A DNA stretch of 64,000 nucleotides, taken from Delphinus delphis. Lineage: Eukaryota; Chordata; Mammalia; Artiodactyla; Delphinidae. Position 1 is the first letter of the stretch, and each line of letters opens with the position of its first letter. This document shows, piece by piece, positions 1 to 12,799 of this stretch. The notes below the pieces were generated by a model. It had not been told where the DNA came from. It did no database searches and saw nothing but the letters and a program-made list of their open reading frames with translations. The translations under genes were made by a program, and so were the position numbers. The stretch spans positions 50,744,006 through 50,808,005 of the forward strand of contig NC_082684.1 in assembly GCF_949987515.2 (NCBI RefSeq), given 5' to 3'.

Positions 1-900
1 CAAAAAAGCAAGGATTTTTTTTTTTTACATATAGTGGCGTGTAAGCACTAGGTTACAAACGATTGGGCATTATTTGGAGCATAGCTGTTGTTAGTTTTGC
101 CTCTAGATTGCTATATAATAATGTCACTTCTGTGGTTGGTGAGCATAAGAAGAGATTGAACACCACGTTTGGTACTCGCTTTCATTTTCTGGGAGCTGAG
201 ATTAGCCAGGAGACCAACAGTGAGCATGGACAATAACATCCCCAGAAAGTGTGTATGATTTCAAAACATGAGGGAGGGGCTGTGTCAACTTGGTGAAGGC
301 CTAGGAAGGAACTTCTCCTTGGGATTTTTAGATTCAGACGTTTTCCCTCTGTATGTCTCCTCACCAAATTGAAATTAATTCATACTTCAGTACAGAAACC
401 TATAGGTTGAGTATCTGTAAGAAAAGAGGACAGTACTTATAAGAGTTGTTTTGAAACTACAAATCAAAGCAACAGAGAAAAGTTCTGCTTTAGCTTTAGC
501 TTTAGCTATCTGGACTGGATGTAACCTGGAGACAAAGCTAAGCCAAAACAAACATATCGTTAGCTTAACATGCCAGCATACTTCCTTACCCCAGTGCAGT
601 GCTCTATAACATGGTAAATGCACGGTTCTTGCCTAATCTCACCGACGGATCCTCCGTTTGTTGTTTTCTTCCCCATCCTCTACGTATGGGCATTCTCTTT
701 GGATTGGTCCTCGGTGCCCCATCCTACACTTTCTCCTGGGGACAACTTATCCACATCCATGGCAATGCACCGAACGCGTATTGAGCACCAACTATACTAT
801 ACACCAGGACACACCAAGAACACATTGTCCATGTCCATGAACCAGAGAAAAACACTCGAATAACAACAATATAATGTTGTAAGTGCTCCACTAAAGGTTA
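1..900. other. Intergenic, nothing recognised
   Basis: AT-rich sequence with only a (TTTAGC)n triplication near 487-508. No supported gene or repeat. Confidence 0.5.
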
Positions 901-1690
901 ATGCGAATCATGGGAGCAGAAAGAAGGGCGTGACTGACATCTGAGAAGTTTTCACAGAAGGAGATATTGTTAAAGAATGACCAAAATGTTCAAAGGTGGA
1001 TATGAGAATTTCAAGCGAAGGAGACAATGAGTGCAAAGACAGCATAGCATGTTTGGAAAAGGACAAGAAGTTTGGTGTGAAGAACTTAGGGGAGCTCGAG
1101 GAGGTAGAAGGAAGTGAGGCTGGAGATAAAGCGAGTGCTGTGGAGAGTTCTTCTAAGCCCTGGTAATAAGTTTCAGTTTTATTCATTATGTATTGAAAGC
1201 CATTAAAAGGGGTCAAGCAAGAAAGAGACAAGGTCATATTTGTATTTTAAAACAATCCCTTTGGTAGCAATCTTGATGTTCCTTTGCTAAGACCCAAGCA
1301 GGTAAAAAGCATTTCAATAATCCAGGTGAGGAATGATGGAAGCCTAAACTAATAGAACGGCAGTGGGAGATGGACAGGAACGGTGGGTTCAAGAGCACTG
1401 ATCAGCTCTATAAGAAATAATGTAGGGGGTAAAGAGAGGAATCCATCAAAGGCAAGTTTTTAGCATAATCAGCTGGTTGGATGTGATATCACTAAATGAG
1501 ACAAAGAATATAAGGCAAGTATGAGAGAGATGAGGCAAAGGAAACGAAGAAAAAACGTATCTATTTTGACATGGTGAGTTGGAAGAGTCCACTGGGATAT
1601 CTGAGGGCAGATACCCTGTGAACAGTTGAATGTAAGAATGTGGAGCTTAGAAATAAATATGGGGGTTAAAGCCATCAGCAAGCGACAGCT
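900..1690. repeat. Old interspersed repeat, family not identified
   Basis: gtattgaaagccattaaaagg, ggtcaagcaagaaagagacaag and ataatccaggtgaggaatgatgg recall a widespread ancient mammalian repeat; a similar stretch is at about 36720-37520. Family name uncertain. Confidence 0.4.
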
Positions 1691-1699
1691 TCAGCAATG

Positions 1700-4600
1700 A
1701 AAAGAAATGAAATCATCCAGGAAATATAGGATGGAAAGTAGCTACTTTTATCTAGATATTCACATTTTTTCTCCGACACTCTACTCTTAGAAAATCTATG
1801 TTCTCTATCGTCATTTATTACCAGACTTTTCCATTTGGACATCACAACCATGGCCACCAACATACATGAATCTAATGGTATTGTCTGTCAAAAACGGTTA
1901 AATATTGGAATTAGATATGTTTCAACCTTAGTAATTGGCATTTCACAACTGTGTTATCACAGCAGTTTCCTGGCTTCCTTACCTTCCAGCTCACTTCCTT
2001 ATAATTCATATTGCCAAATATTTCTCATCCCTTTTCTTCATATATTATTCCTCTGCTCAAAACCCTTTAGAGGTGCCCCATTCATCACTACAGCCAAGCT
2101 AAGCCCCACACTCAATTTCCATCACTTCTCAACATTATTCTCCACCTTACAGGGCCCCTCAGTGTCCTTGGAACCAACCCCCAGGGTTCATTCCATCCTT
2201 GGTTCATGCTGTACCCCTAATCTGTAATTTCCTCTTCTCAGCTTATCCAAATCCCATTGAACATTTCAAGCAGTATTTCTCAACTTTCTGACCATTTCCC
2301 TTTGATAAAGCTAACTCAAAACCCATTCTCAACCTGTTTCCTCCTTGTCTCCTTCCACTAGAGAGGCTGGAAAAGTTCAGTGCTTGTTTTCTGAGCCTCC
2401 TTTGGAACTAGGAGAGACCACGTGACACGGTTCTGGCCAACAGTACTGCTCCCTTCTCCTTCTTGCCTTAAAAATGGGCACAGGTACCCAGAACTGCAGC
2501 AACCATCACGGGATCATAAACAAACAAGTCAGTCCGTTTAGTATCACAGTCTGGTAAAACACAGATTGTGAGGTCCTTGATTCCATCCCTAGGCCATACC
2601 AGGCCAGGATTGCCTACCTCTAGACTTAAACTATATGAGGAAATAAGCCCTTAATTGTTTAGGCTACAGTTGCCTGTCTTTGTTTGTTTGTTGTTTTTTG
2701 CTGAAGAAAAAAATTCCAAATTGATATACATGGCATGCTCCCATTCTTTATTTTCAAACAGTAAGGTACCCTTAATAGCTAATAAATTCATGTGCGTCTT
2801 TTTATGCACAAAAATTAACATTTACTTGATAGTTCCAACATGAATCTAATAAACAGTCGGCTAAGATATGTAGACACACATATCTTCCACCAATTACAGC
2901 TTTTTGCAGAAGCTATTCTCTCTGAAGTTCACGGAGTCTAGGAGAACCAAAAATTAAGACACATTAGTTAAAGGGAGAGTTTCAGTTCTTCAATAGCAAT
3001 GTGTTTAAGTTATTCTGTAAGTATTTAGTTCTCCTTTACTGCAACTAAAAAGAGAGTTCTAAGTTATCGAATTTTTATATATTAACATTTTGCTTTCCCT
3101 CTAAAAAGAGATGAGTGACCCCTCACAGTAGAGTACTGAAGTGTTCTCTATCCTGATTTGGACAGATGAGCATTCCATGCTGTGGTAGGCATCCTCTAAG
3201 GAGGCCCTCAATGTTCCCCACCTCCTGGTAGTTACACCCCTGTTTAATCTGCTCCCCTACAGTGTGGGCTGGATTTAGTAGCCAGGTCATATGGTAACTC
3301 TATGTTTACCATTTTGAGGAACTGCCAAACTGTCTCACCAAAGTGGCTGCAGCATTTTACATTCCAGATAAACTACTTCTTATCTATAGAGCAAAATGCA
3401 AATTATTTAACCTGAGTTTCCCATCATTTATAAAATGGGATAATTCCAAAAGTAAAGACTAACATTTATTAAGTACTTACATGCACCTGTATGGTTCTAG
3501 GTAATTTCTAAGATTTTACTAATTTAATCCCCTGTGGTATGATTGTCAGATAAAACAAAGGACACTCCAGGAAATTTAAATTTCAGATAAAAAAATAAAT
3601 TTTTTTTAGTATGATTATGTCCTATGCAATTCTGCCCAAGGTCACATAGTAGTATGCGCTATTACTTGCCAGGGTGGGAATCCAGGCAGTCTGACTCTGG
3701 AAGGACTGCTGTTAATTTCCAGTAACTTCAAGCAGTTCTTGCAAGGCAAATTAAGTACATTTAAAAACATGGTACCCACAATAGTAAATTTTCAATAGAT
3801 GTTAGTTCCCTTCCAGGTTTCTTCCTTCCCTGGCCTCCTTCCCTCACTACCCCCAACACTTTGGGTGCCCATAGCACTTGGCTTATACCTCTTTCATAGT
3901 AATATTCTACAGAGAGGTTGTCATTGTTGAATGGTCATAATTCCTGAATTGAGACTTTATGGAAAGTTATTTAAATATCAATTTACTATACCAGGTTATG
4001 GTAAGAATACCAACATCCTCAGGGAAAGCTTTAAGAAATAAACAATTACTTGATAAATGCATAACAGAAAAGTGAAAGTCCCTGTTCTCTCTAAATTGGC
4101 ACTTGACTTCTAATTTTGTTCTTTAAAAGTAAGTCTTTAATTAATAATCAAGAACATCAAACTTGATTGGAATACTAAGAACGTTAATCTAATTATATTC
4201 CTATATTATGAATGCCAATTGTTTAAGTATATTAACAGCAATTCGGTATTTCTCAAATACATTAGTCTTTAGGATTCACCCCAAAAGATTTGAAGAGATT
4301 TTTAACAAGTAGATCTCTAGCTTTCTGCAGTAATGAATGTGCCTTGAATCAATCATTACACAGAAAAAAGTCATACTTTTTTTTTTCTTCTACATCTCAA
4401 TGCTGTACGGAATGGCCACATCCACATAACTAAGTGGTCCACACTTGTTCACTCTCTGGAATTTTTTCTATTATGTTTGTAACTCGGTATATATTCATTC
4501 TTAGAATATTTAATAGGGTGCAGAAGAGGAAACACTGTTACATATCCATTATTATCCTGAGATAACAGAGAAAATGTCTGCATATAAAGCTGGTTTTAAT

Positions 4601-4940
4601 GTCATAGCAGTCATTTTTGACACTGTGTTTCCTGGGCCAACTACTCTTTTTTTCCAGCTGAAAATTATGTTGGCTGAGAGCCATGCCACAGAACCTCCAC
4701 CCTGAAGAGTGACTCAGATAATTAGACAAAAGCATTTAAACCTCTTCAGGATATTTCCAGACTTCCCTCTTGACATTGCTTCCTCTTAGGCAAAGAATTG
4801 GGGGCTACACATTTTGTGAAGGAAAAAAACTACCACCATTCATAAATCAACAATGCCTATTCTCAATCATCATCTTTAAAAAGGTACAACAAACAGTTGG
4901 TTCCTCAGCACCTTGAGAAAGTTTTTGCTCACTGACTATT
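1700..4940. other. Intergenic with old repeat traces
   Basis: 1940-2270 has L2-like text, 2340-2660 an old LTR-like block, 3185-3290 a possible MLT1 fragment, 3445-3720 a MIR. Nothing is recognised in 2700-3180 or 3800-4940. Confidence 0.4.
3445..3720 (-). mobile_element. MIR, antisense, split by a MITE-like insert
   Basis: Left part has acatttattaagtacttacatg, right part has caaggtcacatagtagtatg and gaatccaggcagtctgactc, the standard antisense MIR order. About 95 bases (3536-3632) resembling the 13.1 kb palindromic element interrupt it. Confidence 0.55.
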
Positions 4941-4949
4941 TTTTTACGT

Positions 4950-5100
4950 ACAGCATAATTTTTTTAAACATTTTATTATGGATGATTTCAAACATACCAA
5001 TGATGAACACCCATGTACCCATTCACTCAGCTTCAACAATTACCAACTGATGGTCAATATGGTTTCACCTATAAACCCACTCCCCACTCCCAGGTTATTT
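4950..5100 (-). mobile_element. Old L1 3' UTR fragment, antisense
   Basis: cattttattatggatgatttc, catgtacccattcactcag and caattaccaactgatggtc resemble antisense L1M tails. Two CHR SINEs follow immediately. Confidence 0.45.
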
Positions 5101-5104
5101 TATT

Positions 5105-5376
5105 TTATTTTTAAAATTTATTTATTTTTGGCTGCGTTGGGTCTTCGTTGCTAAGCGCGGGCTTTCTCTAGTTGTGGCGAGCGGGGACTAATCTTTGTTG
5201 CGGTGCTCGGGCTTCTCATTCTGGTGGCTTCTCTTGTGGCGGAGCACAGGCTCTAGGTACGTGGGCTTCAGTAGTTGTGGCTCCGCGGCATGTGGGATCT
5301 TTTCGGACCAGGGCTCAAACCCGTATCCCCTGCATTGGCAGGCGGATTCTTAACCACTGCACCACCAGGAAGTCCC
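5105..5376 (-). mobile_element. CHR SINE, long form, antisense
   Basis: A tRNA-derived SINE typical of cetaceans and their relatives: T-rich tail at left, body with ttggctgcgttgggtcttcg, B-box region around gctcaaacccgtatcccctg, and head ending ccaccaggaagtccc. It is flanked by copies of ccaagttattt-like sequence. Confidence 0.85.
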
Positions 5377-5394
5377 CCAAGTTATTTTTATTTT

Positions 5395-5606
5395 ATTTAT
5401 TTATTTATTTATTTGCGGTACGCCGGCATCTCACTGTTGTGGCCTCTCCCGTTGCGGAGCACAGGCTCCGGACACGCAGGCTCAGCGACCATGGCTCAAG
5501 GGCCCAGCCGCTCCGCGGCATGCAGGATCCTCCTGGACCGCGGCACGAACCCGTGTCCCCTGCATCGGCAGGCGGACTCTCAACCACTGTGCCACCAGGG
5601 AAGCCC
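5395..5606 (-). mobile_element. CHR-2 SINE, short form, antisense, in tandem with the previous one
   Basis: A younger, GC-rich short form with gcggtacgccggcatctcac next to its tail, B-box gcacgaacccgtgtcccctg and head ccaccagggaagccc. The flank ccaagttattt recurs after both SINEs, showing that this copy landed in the repeat left by the first. Confidence 0.9.
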
Positions 5607-5734
5607 CCCAAGTTATTTTAATACAAATCCTAGTCACATAATTTCGTCTTTAAGTATTTCGATGATGCTAGCATAAATTTTGAATTTTATTTCTGTTTTA
5701 ATTTTTTAATTATTAAATTAGAGGGAAAAGGGAA

Positions 5735-5965
5735 AATAGAGCTAACATCTATTGAGTGCTTACCATGCCAGATGTTATGCTAGAGACTTTCTCCTAAATT
5801 ACCACTTTTAATGATAAAATCCTGCTGGGGGAACATTGCCAGTCCCATGTTTAGAAAAGGAAACAGACAAAGAGATAAATTTTCCAGCATTACTTAGCTA
5901 CTGAGCAGCAGGGCTAGGATGCAAACCTGGGTCTGTCTGACTCAAAACCTTATGCTCTTTCCCCA
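5735..5965 (-). mobile_element. MIR, antisense
   Basis: Shows ctattgagtgcttaccatgcc, then aaaaggaaacagacaaagag, then cagggctaggatgcaaacctgg, the conserved antisense MIR core. Confidence 0.7.
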
Positions 5966-5969
5966 AATC

Positions 5970-8530
5970 TACCCTGTCCTAAAAACGCCTGTGAAAAGGT
6001 AGGAATTGTCTTATATAACCTATTTGAGGAGAGGAGCATCTCTTCCACCTTCAGTCCTCCCTCCATGCTATGAATGGTATTCACAACATATACACAGGAT
6101 GTTTCCAGAGCCTAATTCCAGTAGTATTTCTAACACTGTAATCCAGAATCTAAAAGTCACACAGTTTCCTAAGTCAGTATTTTGATGATCTGGAAAGCAA
6201 CATGCACTCTGAGGTGTACCAGTAGGCAACATACTTTAGGTTTTATTAGGATGGGATGTGCATCAAGAAACAAACAAACAAACAAAAACAAAAAGAAAAC
6301 CACCACAGCCTAGAAATTGCCATAGGTGTGGAAAAAGAAATATTAACATGTCTAAGCATATGGAAACAATAACTATACTAATAACCATACATACCATACA
6401 GAAAGATTAGTTACCCAGGATGTAACTTAGACAATTTGCCGTGCTAGTCTAAAATCTATACTCCAAAAAGAAGTAAATAAAATTTTTTTAATTTAAAAAA
6501 ATAAAATAAAAACTATACTCCATTCAATGAAATGTCTAACAAATAATAAAAGAGTACCTGTTAGCATTTATTTAAAATATTTTCTCCAAGGTGTCTCTAT
6601 TTAAGTAAAAAAAAAAGAATAAAAATTTAATTTTTGTTCTATAACTCAAGTTTGTCTCAATGACAAAAAATAAGACTTAAGATTCCTCAACTAGGTTCCT
6701 AAATACTAGGTTCCTGTATGAGATGCCTTCATTCATTACCTTAAATTAATATTATCTATGAATTGGAGAGAATAAAAAATGCAATTCAATCTTATAAAAA
6801 GAATTCAAATCATAAAGATAAGCAATCAAACACAAAAGGGTGAGAAATTTTCACATACCAGTACTAGTGTTTACTTTGCGATACCTACCTATCTTTACCC
6901 CCAAACTTGATCATTACAGCTCAGATTTTTTAAATTTCAAAAATAAGCCACAATGCAATGTGCTCATTTCAGCTGTAGGCTCAAGGTTCCTAGGAAATAA
7001 TTCATGACTTATGAAAAAACTCAAGTGTATCAAATAGAAATACTATGTGTCAATAGCTACCAGCTTCCCAGGTTTGTCCTGTTAAGTCTATAAATGAGTC
7101 ATCAGTTATTAACCTCAAAAATCTTGTTTTAAAAGTTGATTAAGAATCACTATTGGTTACCTAGAGCTAGATATAAATACAAAGATACTGACATAATGCC
7201 CTACTACCAGATCACTACATATTTTCTTAGTTTGAAGTATATAACTACTACTTTTAATATCCCTAAATATGTGTTGAAAAAAATGAATGAATCCCAAGCA
7301 CTAATAGTAAAAGGATTCTTGTTTTTAAAAAAGCTTGTATTTTAAATTTACTTATAGCAAGGAAGAAGATTTTTTTAAATAATTCAACATTAAATTCTCA
7401 AAGTCAAAGCCTCAGAAAAAGGAAAGTTGTGGTTCATAGCCACTGACTCATTTCCTTAGATGATTCAACCTCCTGGCTTTAACACTGCCTTGCCTTCCCC
7501 ACCCCTTTTCAATTTTAACGCAGTACAGGGTGGAAATAAACCTCTGACACTATAGAGCTAGCTTTCCTGTGCTACCACATCATAATCTTTGAAAGAAACT
7601 AAGTCTTTCTACAAGCTTTTATACATGTTTGATATTGAACTCCTATTATATAATTCAATTAACAGTGACTCAAACTCAAACACGCTATGTGGATTTTTCC
7701 AAAAGTTTTTGAAAAAATTCAGAGGTGTTTTTTCCACCTCTTAGAAATGTCACTGGCACAAAAATGATTTCATTAAAATGCGTATCTTTCTGCTACCCCG
7801 CACAACCCTTTGAAAATAAGCTTGTGCTTCATTTTGTTTTTCCAAGTATTCTTTAAATATTTATATACCTTAAATGTTGAGTTCCTTATGAATATGTTCA
7901 TGAGCTTACCTAATGCAAAGTCAAGACCCACAAAGACAAATGAAGAGAACTAAACATGAATGCACCAAAGGCATGTCTACACACGCCCAAAACAGAACAC
8001 ATCCGGCTCATCCTCTCCAAGTAAGGGCAAGATGGTATCTAGCCAGCTACAACAGAGCTCAGAAACCATGTGTGCTGATGCTGCTGTTGAAAAAGAACAG
8101 CTTGCAAACCATCCCCTAATCGAGGGCATGTAGAGATATAGTTCAAACTAAGTTGATGTCACTTTATCTAACGCAAGATAGAAAAGAATGCCTCTTCCTT
8201 CTCACCATCTGTGCCCCACCCCCTACCCCAAAGCCTTCCTTGTCAACCAGGCCCTCAGGTGCTAGTGGATACATAAAGAAGAATGTTTGGGAGTTATTTA
8301 AAATTGCCAACTCTTTCATTCATTGGAGGGAATCACCTTCCTCATACACTTCAAACAAGTCCCTGTCCCTCCAAAATATTGCTTTGTCCCCAGAAGCACC
8401 CACAATCACCTGATAAATTGGCTTAATGACAGACAGATCTCCTGGATCACTGCCACCATGTCTTACTGGGTTCCATGTTTAAAAAAAAAAAAATTTTATT
8501 GCAGTTTGTTAGAACCTTCCCTTCCTAAAG
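5970..8530. other. Intergenic, nothing recognised
   Basis: AT-rich single-copy-looking DNA with an (CAAA)n run at about 6268-6296. No coding signal is seen; the short frames have no recognisable content. Confidence 0.5.
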
Positions 8531-8534
8531 GCTG

Positions 8535-8760
8535 TTGCTTTGAGGTCAGTAAGACTTGGGTACGAATTATCGGCTCTCCCATTTGATAGCTGCGGTATCA
8601 TGGACAAATTACTTAAATTTTGTCCATTAAGTTTCTTACCTGTGAAATGAGAGATAATACCACCTATTTTGCTAGTCTGTTGTGAGGGTAACATTTAAAG
8701 CCTGCAGCACACTGGCAGACACACAATAATTATTCAATAACATATGCTGTTATTTAATAC
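8535..8760 (+). mobile_element. MIR, sense
   Basis: Order ttgaggtcagtaagacttgg, acaaattacttaaattttgtcc, gtgaaatgagagataatacc, tgttgtgagggtaacattta matches sense MIR. Confidence 0.7.
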
Positions 8761-9339
8761 TATACACCGTTTTGTCATCTTGTAGAATTTCCCCCTCTAA
8801 CTCCTAAATCACTGCAGAAGAAATATCCTGAACTGTTGCTGACAGAAAGTATTGTGTCAGTTTGCAAATCTTAAGAGAAATTTCATAGTATATTGGTAAC
8901 TCTGGGATTAGGTTAATCATGATGCCTGAATTTTAGAAATTCTTTTAAATTTCAGTCCATGGCTATATGATTGATAAGTACAAATAAATTTTGTGTCTAG
9001 TCTCAGCCATATCACTAATTGCTGTGATTTACTGGACAGGTCATAGCCACCATGGCTTATTTTCCACATTTGTGAGATAGGGGTACCACCATCACATCTT
9101 TAATTATAGTGGGACTAGAATTACTTGGGCATGGTCACTGTAGGCATTTCCAAGAAGAGAGGTCTAACTAAGCAAAAACAACAACAAAAAAAGTAGCGTA
9201 AAGAAATTAAGATGAACATTTTTCAAATGGATTCTTTTTTTTCAATTTTCCTTTCCCTCTAGGAAATGGGTGGTAGGGAGCACATGTTCTTCATTCCCCA
9301 CTCCACCCTCAATAATCAATACCTACTTATCTGAATAAT

Positions 9340-11165
9340 GTTTTGAAAATTAAATGACCCTCTTCTATTACAGTGTTATCATCCCTTCATCTCCAGTTTT
9401 TCAGACCACTTCTATCAACAGCTTCTCTACTACCTCCTATCCTTTTTGTTACAAACTAGTTTCTGACCACTTCTCTCAAACTTACCTAAGGAAGATCTCA
9501 ATGACTTTCTAATGTCAATTCCAAAGAACTTATTTTGTACTTCAGCTTTCTTGATCTCCCTGGAGGATATGACATCACTGATATTCTGTTCCTTGTCTTC
9601 TCAGTCTTCTCTGTTAACACCCTCTTCTTCTACCCACCCCTTAAGCATTGGTGCTCCCCAGGGAGGTGTTCCATCCTCTGCCCTTTATTCTTCTCACTCC
9701 CAGGAAATCTCACTAGCATCTATGGTTTCAAAAGCCATTTACAAGCTAACTTCTAAACCTCTACCTGTAGACTAGATGTCCTAACTGGATATAGACTGGA
9801 TATCTCCATGTAAATGTTCATGCCATAGGTGTGTAAAACTTGCTGTCAAAACTGGGTATGTCATCTCCTTCCTCCCCTTAAACTTGCTCTTTTCCCTCTA
9901 TATTTCTATAATTATAACCTTCATTAGCAGTCATTCATGCAGACTTTCCCCCTTGTTCCCTCTCATTCCGTTGGCCCAAACTTGTTTATTCTGTCTCTAA
10001 AATAGTGTTTTCCAAACCATAGTCCTTGGAACCCTTATTGGTTTGTTTGTTTAAATATTAGGGTTTGGTGATCAAATGAGTTTGGGAAATGCTGGGTTAA
10101 GGCAGGACTTCTAAGAATCTTCAATATACTGCTAAAGTGCCTTGTGACTCCCAAATGCAGTTAACAATATGAAGCGTTTCCCAAATAGCTTGGCAGCCTT
10201 TTTTCCAAGGATTATCTTCTGTGATCGGTGTGCCACAGAACATACTTCGCAAAATATCATTCAAGTATTTCTCAGATGTATCCTCTCCTCTCCACCACCA
10301 TACCCATTGCTTCAACTAGGGAATTCTTTTTTTTTTTTTTTTTTTAGCGGTACGCGGGCCTCTCACTGTTGTGGCCTCTCCCGTTGCGGAGCACAGGCTC
10401 CGGACGTGCAGGCTCAGCGGCCATGGCTCACGGGCCTAGCCGCTCCGCGGCATGTGGGATCTTCCCGGACTGGGGCACGAACCCGTGTTCCCTGCATCGG
10501 GAGGCGGACTCTCAACCACTGCGCCACCAGGGAAGCCCTCAACTAGGGAATTCTATCTCATCTTGTCTATACAGTAGGTTTCCTGCCTAGGATCTTTATA
10601 CTCATCCTTTACACAGTATTTGGTGAGCTCCCTAAAGTGTAAACTTCATGCAATTTCATGCTTAAAAATCCCACAAGGTTTCCTAGTACCCAAATTATAG
10701 GATCCAAAGTCCTTAAAAAACCAAAGGCACTTCATGATCCAGCCCCTCATCATCTTTCTATCTTCATCTCACACCAGTCCACCCTAAACTCCAGGCATAA
10801 TAAACTGTAAATTCCTGGTGGTGCTATGTTAACACTTTCTGGCTTTTGCACATAATGTTCTGCCTCAAATGTCAACCACCTCTTGTTTATCTGAATAATT
10901 CCTACTCATCCTTTAAAACTGACCTCAGATGGTCTTCTTCTGAAGCCTTCCATTCCCCAGAGGAAGGTGCCTCACTGGTGTGCAGTCAATGCACTGTCTG
11001 TTATAGCACATCTTTGTAATTATCTGTGTACATGTTTCTATTTTTCAACTAGACTGTGACCTTCTGGAAGATTAAGGACATTTATTTATTCCTGCTATGG
11101 GGCCTAGTGCCGTGTCTGGAACCTAGTAGATGAATGCTTGGTGAATAAATGAATCAACATATACA
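9340..11165 (+). mobile_element. L2 (CR1-like LINE) 3' portion, interrupted by a SINE
   Basis: The left part encodes a worn fragment of the L2 reverse-transcriptase region (gcattggtgctccccaggga near 9650). The right part is the typical L2 3' end (ctcatcctttaaaactgacc, gaagccttccattccccaga, gactgtgaccttctggaaga) and ends in gaatgcttggtgaataaatga. A CHR SINE at 10328-10538 splits it. This is one of the longer old LINE pieces in the window. Confidence 0.7.
10328..10538 (-). mobile_element. CHR-2 SINE, short form, antisense, in the L2
   Basis: An exact 16-bp target-site duplication, tcaactagggaattct, lies at 10312-10327 and 10539-10554. Body as for the 5.4 kb short form. It splits the L2 element. 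Confidence 0.95.
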
Positions 11166-11264
11166 TTATCTTTTAACTGTTTCAATATTCGTTCTTTCTG
11201 AAAACTCATTTAAATGTATAAAGTATGGGTTTTTCTTGGAATTTTAGTATGGGACCTAGAAAGA

Positions 11265-11483
11265 TGTGGCAAACTTCTGTAAAGGACCAGATAGTAAACG
11301 TTTTAGGCTTTGTGGGCCATATGGTCTCTGTCCTAACTACTCAACCCTGCTGTCACTGTGCAAAAGCAGCCTAGACTGCACACAAATAAATGACCATGAT
11401 TACGTTCCAATAAAACTTCATTTACAAAAACAGGCAGTGGGCCAGATTTGGCTCACAGATCATAGTTTGCCAATCCCTGGCCT
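11265..11483 (+). mobile_element. hAT nonautonomous remnant
   Basis: The pattern of ggcaaacttctgtaaaggac at one end, gctttgtgggccatatggtctc within, and atagtttgccaatccctgg at the other is a common mammalian hAT MITE. The ends form imperfect inverted repeats. Confidence 0.7.
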
Positions 11484-11862
11484 AAGAAGTTCATCGTATC
11501 TCAATGATCTTAACTGATATCCTCTAATGCAGTTACTGAAATTGTAGGCATGGTATCAGGAAGAAATGACCATCCTCTAAAAACGAACTGTCCAATATGA
11601 TAGTCACTAACCACATGAAGTTATTGAGCACTGGAATGTGCCTAGTCCTAACTGAGATGTGCTTCAGGTATATAATTTTGTATACACTTGGATTTTGAAG
11701 ATTTTGTGTGAAACAAAGAATGTGAAATATCTCATTAATAATTATTTTATACCGGTGGCATTGAAATAATATATTTGATACATTGGGTTAAAAAATATTA
11801 TTAAAACTGATTTCACCTGTTTATTTATTTTTACTTTTTAAAATGTGACTTTTTTTTTTTAA

Positions 11863-12125
11863 AGACTTTATTTATTTTTGCTGTGTTGCGTCTTCGTTTC
11901 TGTGCGAGGGCTTTCTCCAGTTGTGGCAAGCGGGGGCCACTCTTCATCGCGGTGTGCGGGCCTCTCACTATCGCGGCCTCTCTTGTTGCGGAGCACAGCC
12001 TCAGTAGTTGTGGCTCACGGGCCTAGTTGCTCCGCGACATGTGGGATCTTCCCAGACCAGGGCTCGAACCCGTGTCCCCTGCATTAGCAGGCAGATTCTC
12101 AACCACTGCGCCACCAGGGAAGCCC
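11863..12125 (-). mobile_element. CHR SINE, long form, antisense
   Basis: Has tttgctgtgttgcgtcttcg, the extra gcgagggctttctccagttg segment missing from short forms, the B-box and a head ccaccagggaagccc. The copy is internally shortened around 12000. Confidence 0.9.
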
Positions 12126-12177
12126 ATGACTATGTTTTAAATTACATATTAAATATCTTAAATTACATATGTGCCTT

Positions 12178-12213
12178 GCAATATATATGTACATATATAT
12201 ATATATATATAGG
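12178..12213. repeat. (AT)n microsatellite
   Basis: A run of AT dinucleotides interrupted by gtac, just after a CHR SINE. Confidence 0.85.
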
Positions 12214-12492
12214 ACAGCACTGCTCTAAGAGAGAATAGTTACAAAAGAGAGTATTAACAGATTCAATCTCTTTTCAAGATTGCAAATGAGATACCTTACC
12301 CAATTATCCAAGTGTTTCTATTCAAAGCTGCTATATATCCTGGTTTCTTTCTATCAGTGGTGCTACCATTATCTTGTACATAAAAATTAAGGATCACAAT
12401 CCTGAATTCTTTCTCCCTCCACATTAATGTATGTCCACCACTTTTATTTTATCTCACTGTTTCTCATTTTTTCTTTTAAAATATTTTTTTCT

Positions 12493-12779
12493 GGGACTTC
12501 CCTGGTGGCGCAGTGGTTAAGAATCCGCCTGCCAATGCAGGGGACATGGGTTCTATTCCTGGTCCGGGAAGATCCCACATGCCGTGAAGCAACTAAGCCT
12601 GTGTGCCACAACTACTGAGCCCATGTGCTGTTAACTACTAAAGCCCCCACTCCTAGAGCCTGTGCTCCGCAACAAGAGAAACTGATATGAAGCCCGTGCA
12701 CCACAACAAAAAGTAGCCCTCGCTCGCCGCAACTAGAGAAAGTGTAGCAATGAAGACCCAAAGCAGCAAAAAAAAAAAA
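12493..12779 (+). mobile_element. CHR SINE, long form, sense
   Basis: Head gggacttccctggtggcgc, B-box gggttctattcctgg, a long 3' body and poly-A at 12768-12779. Confidence 0.9.
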
Positions 12780-12799
12780 TTTTTTTTATTTTTTTGTTT

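Noticed and set aside
5172..5676. Arg/Pro/Ser-rich frames of 68 to 149 codons at 5.2, 10.2, 23.7, 27.7, 34.7, 55.8, 56.3 and 63.5 kb
   Set aside because: All read CHR SINE bodies. The recurring peptides (for example SRSAACGIFPDRGTNPCPLH) are repeats of the SINE in three frames and both strands, not a protein family.
9512..9775. 87-codon frame as a host gene
   Set aside because: The text matches a decayed L2 reverse-transcriptase segment; the frame is short and broken on both sides.
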